This document shows positions 8,063-16,890 of a stretch of 64,000 nucleotides of DNA, one piece after another. Position 1 is the stretch's first letter. Each line of letters opens with the position of its first letter. Below the pieces are notes generated by a model. The model was not told the origin of the DNA and did no database searches. It was given only the letters and a program-made list of their open reading frames with translations. The DNA comes from Duganella sp. Root1480D1. GTDB taxonomy: Bacteria; Pseudomonadota; Gammaproteobacteria; Burkholderiales; Burkholderiaceae_D. Location of the stretch: contig NZ_LMFZ01000002.1 in the NCBI RefSeq assembly GCF_001427305.1, forward strand, positions 176,454-240,453. Direction: 5' to 3'. Position numbers and translations under genes: made by a program.

Positions 8063-9832
8063 ATGCTGCGTCACATCCTTTTGTCCCTGGCCTGCGCGGC
8101 CACATTGCCGGCCTATGCGGCCGACCGCATCATCCTGGTCGGCGATTCGACTGTCGCCAGTGGCGGCGGATACGGCGATTACCTGTGCCGGCGCCAGCGC
8201 CCTGCCACCACCTGCCTCAATCTCGCCAAGAATGGACGCAGCTCCGGTTCGTTCCGTGCCGAAGGCCGCTGGGATGAAGTCCAGGCCTTGCTGCGCGATG
8301 GCACAGGCTACGGCAAGACTTATGTGCTGATGCAGTTCGGCCACAACGACCAGCCGGGCAAGCCTGGCCGCTCAACGGACCTGGTCAAAGAGTACCCTGC
8401 GAACCTGGCACGCTACGTGGCGGACGTGAAAGCCGGCGGCGGCGTGCCCGTTCTCGTAACCTCCCTCACCCGACGCAGCTTCCGCAACGGCTATGTGTGG
8501 AATGACCTGGCGCCCTGGGCGACGGCAGCGCGCGAAGTGGCGCAGCGCGAAGGCGCAGCCTTGCTCGACCTGAATGCACTGTCGCTGGCGGCCGTGCAGG
8601 CCATGGGGCCGGAAGAAGCCGACGCCCTGGCCCAACCCAAGGGGGCCGGCTTCGACTACACCCATCTTGGTCCCAAAGGCGGCCGCTTCTTCGGTGAGAT
8701 GGCGGCGCGCGAACTGGCGCGCCTGTTCCCATCGCTCGGACCGCTGACTGATCCTGCCGAGACCTCGCGGCAAGCGGCGCGCGAGCATGCGCCTCACGAT
8801 GGCTGGGCTAGTGCGGAAGGCGGCACGCATGGCGGCGCCGCGGCTCCTGCCGCCGCAACGCTCACCGTCGCCACGCCTGCCGAACTGCGGACCGCACTGG
8901 CCGCGAATGCCGATGCACGCGTCATCCAAGTGCGGGGAACGCTCGACATGGCTGATGGCGCCAGGCCGGGTGTGGTGCGGCTTCCGTCCAATACCACGCT
9001 GATCGGGCTTGGCGAAGATGCAGGCTTCATCAGCGCCAGCATTGTCGTCGGCAACGTGAGCCAGGTCATCATCCGCAATCTCTCCATCAGCAATCCCTGC
9101 GACCCCGATCCAAAATGGGATCCGCAGGACGGCCCGCACGGCAACTGGAATTCGCTGTACGACGGCATTACTGTCACCGGCTCGCATCACGTCTGGATCG
9201 ACCATAACAGCTTCACCGATGCGCCGCGCACCGACGGCCAGTCGCCCAAAGAGAATGGCATGCTGAAGCAGTGCCATGATGGCGCACTCGATATCACTTC
9301 CGCCTCTGATTTTGTGACCGTCTCGTACAATCACTTCGCGCTGCACGAAAAGAACACCCTGGTCGGTGCCAGCGACCGCGCCAGTGGCGATGAAGGGCAC
9401 CTGCGCGTGACTTTCTCGAACAACTTTTTCGAGCATGTGACGGCGCGCACTCCGCGCGTGCGGTTCGGGCGAGTGCATTTGTTCAATAACTTCCACAAGG
9501 GTTCACGCAAGCACGCCGAATACGCGCACGAATACAGCGTTGGCATCGGCAAGCAGGCGCACGTGATCATCGATGCCAATGCCTACGACATCGAAGGCGC
9601 CCGTGGCTGTGCCGACGTACTGCATAATCCCGGCAAATCCGAACCCGGTGGCGTGCTGGATCGCGGCTCGCAATTGAATGGCAAAGCGCTGGCGGATTGC
9701 GGCTTTTCGCCGGACGTCGGCTGGGCCGTCCCCTATACCTTCACTGCCCTCCCCGCCGCCGATGTGCAGCCCAACGTCATGAGCAATGCCGGCGCCGGCC
9801 ATCTCGGCAAACTGCGGCCAGCCCAACGTTAA
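8063..9832 (+). CDS. Secreted bimodular pectin enzyme: rhamnogalacturonan acetylesterase (CE12) plus pectate lyase (PL1)
   Basis: The start ATG at 8063 follows AGGGGGA and begins a signal peptide (MLRHILLSLACAATLPAYAA), giving 589 residues. Residues about 20-230 form an SGNH esterase of CE12 type: nucleophile motif GDSTVAS, QFGHND, and the catalytic Asp/His in DYTHLGPKGG. After an Ala/Gly-rich linker, residues about 270-570 form a pectate lyase family 1 right-handed beta-helix, with WIDHNSF, DGALDITSASDFVTVSYN and the arginine motif RTPRVRFG. Deacetylation and beta-elimination of pectin would thus be carried on one chain. Flanked upstream by paired GntR operators. The substrate of the esterase half could also be acetylated homogalacturonan. 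Confidence 0.88.
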   Translation: MLRHILLSLACAATLPAYAADRIILVGDSTVASGGGYGDYLCRRQRPATTCLNLAKNGRSSGSFRAEGRWDEVQALLRDGTGYGKTYVLMQFGHNDQPGKPGRSTDLVKEYPANLARYVADVKAGGGVPVLVTSLTRRSFRNGYVWNDLAPWATAAREVAQREGAALLDLNALSLAAVQAMGPEEADALAQPKGAGFDYTHLGPKGGRFFGEMAARELARLFPSLGPLTDPAETSRQAAREHAPHDGWASAEGGTHGGAAAPAAATLTVATPAELRTALAANADARVIQVRGTLDMADGARPGVVRLPSNTTLIGLGEDAGFISASIVVGNVSQVIIRNLSISNPCDPDPKWDPQDGPHGNWNSLYDGITVTGSHHVWIDHNSFTDAPRTDGQSPKENGMLKQCHDGALDITSASDFVTVSYNHFALHEKNTLVGASDRASGDEGHLRVTFSNNFFEHVTARTPRVRFGRVHLFNNFHKGSRKHAEYAHEYSVGIGKQAHVIIDANAYDIEGARGCADVLHNPGKSEPGGVLDRGSQLNGKALADCGFSPDVGWAVPYTFTALPAADVQPNVMSNAGAGHLGKLRPAQR

Positions 9833-9934
9833 ACCATAGCGTCGCGGCGCTGTAATCTTGCTTAAGATCAACGCCAGTAATTTCTGCTCGTGCCACCATG
9901 TGACCTCGCTTCATCCTGATGAATGGAGGCTGCT

Positions 9935-12688
9935 GTGGATAGCACGCTGCTCAGATTCTTCCAACAAGACAAGGATCTGATTACTGACAACCGTCCACTG
10001 CGCCTGCGCTTGGCGCATTCCAGCAAAGTCCTTGAAGATGTGCTCCTGCCGCAGAAAATCCAAGGCGGCGAATCGATTTGCGGCGGGATCGAATACCACA
10101 TCTTGTGCGTATCCCTCGATGCTTTCATTCCTCTCAAAGAGCTGATTGCCTTGCCGGCCGCTGTCGATATCGTGACGGAGCGAGGTGAATTGCGCAGCAT
10201 ATGCGGGATCGTCACCGAAGCCTTCGCCGGGGACAGCGACGGTGGATTGGCCAGCTACCAACTGGTAATGCGCGATGCGCTCGCAATAATGGAAAAGCGC
10301 AACAACACACGCGTTTTCCGTGATAAGAACGAAGTGGAAATCGTGCAGGTGATCCTGGACGAATGGCTCGCAAATACACCCGTCATAGGTACCTGCTTCA
10401 GCTACGAAATTGACTTGCCTTTAGCGAATCAACCTTTGCCCCGACGCGAGTTCACCATGCAATACAACGAGTCGGATGCAACTTTTATCCACCGGCTACT
10501 CAAGCGCAGCGGGATCGCCTGGTTCTACCGCGCCAAGCAAAGCGATTACCCGAGCCATACGCTATTCCTGTTCAACCGTTCCACGAGCCTGCAGCAATGC
10601 CATGCTGCTAATCTCCGCTACCACCGCGACAACGCAGCAGAGGAACGCGACGCCATCACTTCCTGGTGCGCGGCGCGCACTTTGCAGGCCGGCCGAAGCA
10701 CTCGTTTCAGTTGGAATTACCGCGATCCCTGGTCTGGTGACTTTATGTGGAGCACCGCTATGTCTCGATCGAACCAGGGCGACAACGGCAATTACGTCTC
10801 TGCCTCACTGGACGATTGCCAAGTACTGGCACCGCATGCTGGTGATGATTACGATGACTTATGCAGGCTGGGCGAGCTGGCCATACGACGCCACGATTAC
10901 CTATCCAAATGCTTTCACGGCGAGGGTACTGCTCGTGACCTACAGGTCGGTGAATATTTCATGCTGGATGGTCATCCAGAGATCGACCAACATGCAGATG
11001 CCGAGCGCGAATTCGTTGTCACGTCTCTTCAGCTAGATGTGTCAAATAACCTCTCCAATCAATTGGCAAAACGAGCAGAACGTTTGTTCATAAAGAGCCG
11101 TTGGGTGAGCGCAGCAAGCTGCAAAACTACTGAAGAAGAAACGCGCGTTCGGGTCAATTTTAGCGTCGTGCGACGGGGTATTGAAATCGCTCCTTCGTAT
11201 GACCCTCGCATAGACCTGCCGCTGGTGCCAATGCAAAGCGCTATCGTTGTTGGTCCGGACGGTGAAGAAGTTTATTGCGACCCGCTAGGACGCGTAAAGA
11301 TCCGATTCCAGAGCACAAAAGAAGCTGACCACCGACACGCACAAGGTGCAGGCGCAGCAAATACTGAAATGGATTCGGCATGGGTTCGCGTAGCCAGCGG
11401 CTGGGCCGGCAACTGGCCGGGGCATGCGGGCCAGTGCGGAACACTCACGCTTCCCAGAGTCGGAAGCGAAGTACTGATCGCATTTCTTGGTGGCGAACCA
11501 GACAAGCCGGTAATAGTCGGCCAACTCTATAATCAGCGGGGCCAGCCACCAGCTTTCAGCAACGTGGGTGACCTGCCAGGGAATCGATATCTCTCAGGCA
11601 TAAAGAGCAGGGAGATTAAGAAAGGCAGATCAAATCAGCTCCTTTTCGACGATACCCAAGGAGAGATCAGCGTCCAACTGGCCTCTGAGCATAAGGAATC
11701 CCATCTGAATCTGGGATACATCTCGGAACCGAGGAAGTCAGGGCAAGGCCGCGCGCGTGGCGAAGGCGCCGAATTAAGGACAGAAGGTCATATCGCTCTT
11801 CGCGCCGGCCGGGGACTGCTCCTGACGGCATGGCGAAAGGAGGCAGGCAGCATCCTGGGACGCGCCGAGATGGCAAAGGTGATGGACGAATGTTCCGAAC
11901 TCGCCAAGGCAATTGGAATGTTGGCGGAGAAGTGCCGCGCATTGAAGATCGAGCGAGACTCCATCGACCATCTTCTGGAGTCCGTAAAGCGATGGGACGG
12001 TGACAATGCGCCAGCGAGCATAGGAATTACGTCGCCCGCCGGCATCTCGATCACCACACCGAAGGCGATCGCCAACTATGCAGGTGAGGATGCTGAGACC
12101 GCAGCGCACGGCAATTTGTCGATGACCGCCGGCCAGCGCGCCTGCATCAACGCAGGAAAGGGGCTTTCATTATTCTCCCAAAGCGACGGGCTCTCTGCGA
12201 TAGCCCAACAGGGAAAATTGCTGTTGCAAAGCCAAGGTGGAAATACAGAAGTGAATGCGGCAACGGACCTCATGCTAACAGCCAGCGAAGGGAAAGTCAT
12301 CGCAATGGGCAAAGAAATAGTTCTTGTCGCCGAAGACGGTTCCTTCATCAAGATTGGTGGCGGAATTACCCTGGGCACCAACGGAACAATTGCGCATTAC
12401 GGCGCAAGCTTTCCATTCAAAGGGCCAAAGTCTATGAGTACCCAACTTCCAACGTTCGACAACTGCAAAACGCAAATCAAATTCCAGGGAAAATATTACG
12501 CGAATCGAGGCGAGGAAAGCATTGCTGCCAGTGGTTCAAAAATAGAGATAAGAAGCACCGACGGCTCGCAGTGCAGCGAGAAAAGCGATGAGGCAGGCCG
12601 CACCAGCGTGATGGAGAGCGACACCATGCATAGTGCCATCGCACGCGTGATCCAGAATGGGAGTGACGCGAAAGGCCGGGGTGAGTAA
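9935..12688 (+). CDS. vgrG: Type VI secretion system tip protein VgrG with DUF2345 extension
   Basis: About 917 residues from GTG at 9935, which has GGAGG 5 bases upstream; the in-frame ATG at 9923 lacks a ribosome site and its codons contain that GGAGG. The N-terminal gp27-like part contains REFTMQYNESDATFIHRLLKRSGIAWFY; the OB-fold/gp5-like region contains GSEVLIAFLGGEPDKPVIVGQLYN around residue 520; after it comes a DUF2345-type beta-helix extension (about residues 600-820). VgrG trimers form the spike on the Hcp tube and carry effectors. The gene is the first of a vgrG-tle3-tla3-PAAR unit. Sampled lines have 42-48% GC, lower than the flanking pectin genes. Confidence 0.92.
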   Translation: MDSTLLRFFQQDKDLITDNRPLRLRLAHSSKVLEDVLLPQKIQGGESICGGIEYHILCVSLDAFIPLKELIALPAAVDIVTERGELRSICGIVTEAFAGDSDGGLASYQLVMRDALAIMEKRNNTRVFRDKNEVEIVQVILDEWLANTPVIGTCFSYEIDLPLANQPLPRREFTMQYNESDATFIHRLLKRSGIAWFYRAKQSDYPSHTLFLFNRSTSLQQCHAANLRYHRDNAAEERDAITSWCAARTLQAGRSTRFSWNYRDPWSGDFMWSTAMSRSNQGDNGNYVSASLDDCQVLAPHAGDDYDDLCRLGELAIRRHDYLSKCFHGEGTARDLQVGEYFMLDGHPEIDQHADAEREFVVTSLQLDVSNNLSNQLAKRAERLFIKSRWVSAASCKTTEEETRVRVNFSVVRRGIEIAPSYDPRIDLPLVPMQSAIVVGPDGEEVYCDPLGRVKIRFQSTKEADHRHAQGAGAANTEMDSAWVRVASGWAGNWPGHAGQCGTLTLPRVGSEVLIAFLGGEPDKPVIVGQLYNQRGQPPAFSNVGDLPGNRYLSGIKSREIKKGRSNQLLFDDTQGEISVQLASEHKESHLNLGYISEPRKSGQGRARGEGAELRTEGHIALRAGRGLLLTAWRKEAGSILGRAEMAKVMDECSELAKAIGMLAEKCRALKIERDSIDHLLESVKRWDGDNAPASIGITSPAGISITTPKAIANYAGEDAETAAHGNLSMTAGQRACINAGKGLSLFSQSDGLSAIAQQGKLLLQSQGGNTEVNAATDLMLTASEGKVIAMGKEIVLVAEDGSFIKIGGGITLGTNGTIAHYGASFPFKGPKSMSTQLPTFDNCKTQIKFQGKYYANRGEESIAASGSKIEIRSTDGSQCSEKSDEAGRTSVMESDTMHSAIARVIQNGSDAKGRGE

Positions 12689-14998
12689 ATGCCTTCCCGA
12701 TACCCGAAAACGCCTTATGAGCGTGGCATGGCTTCCGGGGTCTATCTGCCTAAAAACGACAAGGCAAAGACCATTCCGCTTCGCCACAATCCACCGGGGA
12801 ACATCATCCTTGTACACGGAGTGAACGATCTGGGAACCAGCTATTCGGCAGTGGAAGAAGGCTTATGCAAAGGCCTGACTGAGCGGCTCGATGGCGACCT
12901 TCGTCCGGCTAGCTACCGCTTGCCAATCGAGTCCGATAAAGCCAAGTTGGAGAAAGACCCCGATGCTGTCTTTTACAAACGCACTGTATCGGACGATACG
13001 ATTAGTCCTGTCATCCCTTTTTATTGGGGTTTTCGCGAAGAGAATGCACATGCCAAGAAAGGAGACCAGACGAGCCATGGCCAGTGCGTGGACCGCTATG
13101 GAAACCGCCTTGACCTCGACTTTGCCAAAGGCGGCGGTCCATTTGCAAATGCGACGAGCACTCTTCCGGACATGTGGAACAGGGGTAAATCAGGCTTGTT
13201 CCGGGCACTCGATATCGCGCAAAAAGACGCCACGCACCCGGTCCTGAATAATCCCGGTCGACTCTACATGGTGCTGGCCGCGCGGCGGCTTGCAGCCCTG
13301 GTTTGCATGATCAGGGATTATGACGAAGATGAAGTTGTTTCAATCGTCGCACACAGCCAGGGCTGCCTTATCAGTTTGCTAGCCCAGGCTTTCTTACTGT
13401 CTTCGGAAATGAAAAAGATACAGGCGAACGCACGACCAGCAGACAATCTGATCATGACGCATCCGCCATACAGCCTGGTCGACTCACTCCCGCAGACAGC
13501 ACGCCGCGCCGATTACTACTCGGGCGCAGATGCGCGCATGTCGGGTCAGTACGATCGCATAGCGGGCAACCAGACGCTGAACGCGAGAATGTCCACACTG
13601 GCCAATATCATAAACGGCGTTTGGGCTTCGCGACGCACGTCGCCACCATTCCAGGCAATGTCTGATCCACAGAAATTCTTCGGAGCGGTGGGAAAGAAAT
13701 GGCGGGCCGAGGAAGATCGTGACAATCGCGGAAAGACCTACCTCTACTTCTGCCCAGAGGATATGACCGTCGCGCTTTCAAACGTCCAAGGCATTGGCTG
13801 GCAGGGGGTTCCTGACTACATCATTGGGAAACGCATCAAGACGCAAAACTTCAACGGTGTGGAGAAGCGAACATTGGTGCAGGATATCCGGCAGCCGATG
13901 AAGGAACTTGGCGCAGGGTTCTTCCAGCGGGTCTTCACCAACAAGCGCCGACCGGATCCGAAGAACGGGGCACCGGTACTGGTGGGCCAGCCAAACAGCA
14001 TTTTTGAACTGCGTATGCCAGGGGAAAATGACCTTGGACATACCGCTGTCAGCGAAGGCATTTCAAGCGACTACTTTGTGCGCGCACACCTGGAAACCCC
14101 AAACCGGCAAGGCGGCCAATTGCCGGAAATGACAAGGTCCATTGGTCGGCGTACCATCAACGGCGAGCCGCTCAAGAAGCCTGTGCCTGCCAGCCTTCTC
14201 GAAAATTCGAAAAGTGACGCGAGAGGCAGGCCTGGCGCCGCAGAGCAACTCGGGCCAGATGACGCGGTAATCGCCATCACAAGTGCCTACGGTATTGACA
14301 ACCTGTGGGAGGCCATCGCTGATCCTAACCCCAACAGGACAATCTACAGCGAAGAATGCTCAGGCAGCCCACAGCCAAACTTGCACGCCGGCCCGGTCGC
14401 GTACCCCACCGGCCTAGCCACCGAGATCAAAGCATGGTGGAACAAAGACAAGGCCACCAATGCTGAACGATGCAACGTGTTATCGGTCGCGATGTGCATG
14501 CAATGGGAGCATGGAATCCCAAGGCCGGTTTTTCCGCGCCGCCTGCTTCTCAATCGAACCGAGACTCCAAATGAGGCCAGGCTGCGATGGCAAAACCAGA
14601 GCGCCTCGCGCTCGTTCCACGGCGCCATTATTGGAGGGCGACTCAATCACAGCCAGGTCACCGCGTATGACGTTGCCATTGGCGGTGGTCAAGCATGTGC
14701 GGACCCTAAGTTTTACAACTACCTTTGCGCGGTTGCGGATTGGCGCCTGCAAACCAAAGACCGTCCACTCGAACGAACATTGAAATGGAGCAAGTTCGAA
14801 AGTTCATTTAGTGATTTCTTTGCGTCAGAACCCGCATGGCGATGTGAACTCGTCAAGGGAAGCGCAGAGTATTACTCCACAGGCATATTGCCCACCTCGC
14901 TCCCTTTAGCTCGGAACGGAATACCGGAAATCATTGTCTGTGAGCTTGACTCGGATGTGACGCCGGAGGCCCCCGACCCCTCAATTTTTTCGAGTTAG
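12689..14998 (+). CDS. Tle3-like type VI secretion lipase effector
   Basis: The 769-residue protein starts immediately after the vgrG stop codon, with GGGGTG as ribosome site. It has an alpha/beta-hydrolase core: oxyanion/HG segment NIILVHGVNDLGTSYSAV around residue 35 and nucleophile-elbow IVAHSQGCLISLL (GxSxG-like, A-H-S-Q-G) around residue 225, followed by a large C-terminal region of the DUF3274 kind. This layout, between a VgrG and a DUF2875 protein, matches the Tle3 family of antibacterial phospholipases delivered into the periplasm of rival cells. There is no signal peptide, as expected for a VgrG cargo. The assignment rests on motifs plus context; enzymatic specificity is unknown. Confidence 0.82.
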   Translation: MPSRYPKTPYERGMASGVYLPKNDKAKTIPLRHNPPGNIILVHGVNDLGTSYSAVEEGLCKGLTERLDGDLRPASYRLPIESDKAKLEKDPDAVFYKRTVSDDTISPVIPFYWGFREENAHAKKGDQTSHGQCVDRYGNRLDLDFAKGGGPFANATSTLPDMWNRGKSGLFRALDIAQKDATHPVLNNPGRLYMVLAARRLAALVCMIRDYDEDEVVSIVAHSQGCLISLLAQAFLLSSEMKKIQANARPADNLIMTHPPYSLVDSLPQTARRADYYSGADARMSGQYDRIAGNQTLNARMSTLANIINGVWASRRTSPPFQAMSDPQKFFGAVGKKWRAEEDRDNRGKTYLYFCPEDMTVALSNVQGIGWQGVPDYIIGKRIKTQNFNGVEKRTLVQDIRQPMKELGAGFFQRVFTNKRRPDPKNGAPVLVGQPNSIFELRMPGENDLGHTAVSEGISSDYFVRAHLETPNRQGGQLPEMTRSIGRRTINGEPLKKPVPASLLENSKSDARGRPGAAEQLGPDDAVIAITSAYGIDNLWEAIADPNPNRTIYSEECSGSPQPNLHAGPVAYPTGLATEIKAWWNKDKATNAERCNVLSVAMCMQWEHGIPRPVFPRRLLLNRTETPNEARLRWQNQSASRSFHGAIIGGRLNHSQVTAYDVAIGGGQACADPKFYNYLCAVADWRLQTKDRPLERTLKWSKFESSFSDFFASEPAWRCELVKGSAEYYSTGILPTSLPLARNGIPEIIVCELDSDVTPEAPDPSIFSS

Positions 14999-15008
14999 AC
15001 GTTCGCAA

Positions 15009-16589
15009 ATGAACACGCCAAACAAGTCAATATTTGCAATCACAATAATCATCGCATTCGCAACGAATTTCATTCGGGAGCCGCAATCAAATGTCACCGC
15101 AGAGCAACTTAGGAGAACATCTGAAATGAATGCAGGCAGAACCTATGTGCTAGAGATTCTTGGCTTGGGAGTGACCTTCGATAAGTTCCGACAAAATAAT
15201 TTGTGGAGGGCACTTCAAGCCGGTGACCAGTTCACGACAATACGCGAAGCTGACCCCAGAAAATATCCTTGGCAGGCGCAAGAAAAAAGCGGTGTAGCGG
15301 GTGGCCGTGGAAGCTCAACTTTGCAGAACGGAGCTCGTCAAATTGTCAGCTATTGGGCCACACCCGCGTTCAACGCGGAGCCTCCTCTTTCGGGAAAATA
15401 TGCTGACAGCGATCTTCGTCCACGAGGTGGACTGGTTCAATCCGTAAACAGCAATGGAATGCTTGGGTACTTATTCGTTCTCGCTACCCGGAAGTTCGGC
15501 GAAAGACCTGACAGGATTCTCGATGACGTCTTCAGCTTCTTCGACAAGCACCCTGATATTCCCTATGTCGTACTGACCTCCGCAGATGGCATAGACCTAC
15601 GAGATACATTGGATGCTAATGTACCGTCGATCTCATTTAAAGATGGGTATTACGTTACGGAGATGCCAGATTCGACCGTGCTGTTTGTCCTGGCAAGACG
15701 GGAGCGGGTAAACAGTTTGAGGCCGTTTTCCTTTGAAGACCTCAGGGATAAGGATCACTCAACCGACGTGCTGAACCAATATGGCATTGGGCGGCGGCTA
15801 TTCCTCACCCATCTGGAACTTATGACCAGTGTTCCTGTTCCGATGGGAGAGTTGAAAGGTGCAGGAAGGGAACCGCTGATTGACGAATGGCTGCCAGTAG
15901 CTGCGAAGTTTGCGCAGCGGGACGACATCCGCGGCCGTGGTTGGCCGTCGATGCGAGACGTTGTCACATTTAATCGAAACCATCCGCCGAAGGAATGGAA
16001 ACCCACCCCGTGGTTTCCGGTCCCCTGGAGTATTGAGCAACTGGAAGACTTTGACCGCCTGCCCAGCCTGGGATTCGTCCATCGTCCAGTATTCGTCCCA
16101 TTGTTGGATGATCAGGGAAAACCCGTCAAAAAGCCGGAAGAACGCCAGGCCTTGCTTTACAAGGGCTGGCAGCAGGCACTAGCCGCGCTGTCTGAATCAA
16201 AGCGCACGCCGGGCCCCACGCGTATCGTGGCATCCACCGGAGGCAAAGTGCGGCAGCAAGTCGACCTGCATGGTCTGCTGCGCCGTATTCTCGACTCTGG
16301 CGGCCCTGCGTTTGACCCGGCAAGGCATGATCGCCTCATTGACATGGATCGGCGCCTAGGCAACACCGGTGCGAGCACGCTGTTCATGGGAATGGCGATC
16401 GGTGTCTTGTCTGGCCATAAAGACGGCAGTATCAGTGCCGCAATCAATCTGCGCGATCCGAATGAAGCAAGCATTGTCTTTATTACTCCTCCTGCCGAGG
16501 AGGTCCGCAAGCGCCAACAATACTGGGGTGAAGATAAGACAACGCCATTAGTCGACCCGGCAAATTACAACAATGCCCCGGCTAATTGA
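15009..16589 (+). CDS. Tla3-like (DUF2875) type VI lipase adaptor protein
   Basis: A 526-residue protein 10 bases after the lipase gene. The N-terminus (SIFAITIIIAFATNFI) is one hydrophobic segment that may be a membrane anchor or uncleaved signal. The body, with YVLEILGLGVTFDKFRQNNLWRALQ, YVVLTSADG and GNTGASTLFMGMAIGVLSGHKDGSISAAINLRD, resembles DUF2875 proteins. In Pseudomonas aeruginosa the DUF2875 protein Tla3 is known to load Tle3 onto VgrG2b. The position directly after a Tle3-like gene supports the same role. Base composition is AT-rich (about 45% GC in a sampled line). Confidence 0.8.
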   Translation: MNTPNKSIFAITIIIAFATNFIREPQSNVTAEQLRRTSEMNAGRTYVLEILGLGVTFDKFRQNNLWRALQAGDQFTTIREADPRKYPWQAQEKSGVAGGRGSSTLQNGARQIVSYWATPAFNAEPPLSGKYADSDLRPRGGLVQSVNSNGMLGYLFVLATRKFGERPDRILDDVFSFFDKHPDIPYVVLTSADGIDLRDTLDANVPSISFKDGYYVTEMPDSTVLFVLARRERVNSLRPFSFEDLRDKDHSTDVLNQYGIGRRLFLTHLELMTSVPVPMGELKGAGREPLIDEWLPVAAKFAQRDDIRGRGWPSMRDVVTFNRNHPPKEWKPTPWFPVPWSIEQLEDFDRLPSLGFVHRPVFVPLLDDQGKPVKKPEERQALLYKGWQQALAALSESKRTPGPTRIVASTGGKVRQQVDLHGLLRRILDSGGPAFDPARHDRLIDMDRRLGNTGASTLFMGMAIGVLSGHKDGSISAAINLRDPNEASIVFITPPAEEVRKRQQYWGEDKTTPLVDPANYNNAPAN

Positions 16590-16597
16590 GGTGAACA

Positions 16598-16867
16598 ATG
16601 CGCAGAGTGATCAGAAAGGGTGACCTGACTTCGCATGGAGGAAAGGTCATCTCCAGCGCTGCTCCGCATTTCACGGTCGATGGCAAGCCGATTGCTTGCA
16701 TAGGCGACAAATGCACTTGTCCGATTCCCGGCCACGGTGGCACTTGCACGATCATTGAGGGTGACAGCGAACATACGGTAGACAGAAAGCCAGCGGCTTA
16801 TGAAGGTCATCGGACGTCATGCGGCGCGACGCTGATCGCAACGGGCGCCAAACTGGCTAAAGCCTGA
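16598..16867 (+). CDS. PAAR-domain type VI spike-tip protein
   Basis: An 89-residue protein preceded by GAGGTG. It is a stand-alone PAAR domain: GDLTSHGGKVISSAAPHFTVDGKPIACIGDKCTCP at the front and GHRTSCGATLIATGAKL at the end, with the His/Cys residues that bind zinc at the tip. PAAR proteins cap the VgrG spike and help recruit effectors. It is the last gene of the vgrG unit and is convergent with the esterase-GH43 gene, 23 bases away. Confidence 0.9.
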   Translation: MRRVIRKGDLTSHGGKVISSAAPHFTVDGKPIACIGDKCTCPIPGHGGTCTIIEGDSEHTVDRKPAAYEGHRTSCGATLIATGAKLAKA

Positions 16868-16890
16868 TCCGTCCTACAGGCCACCAGCCA

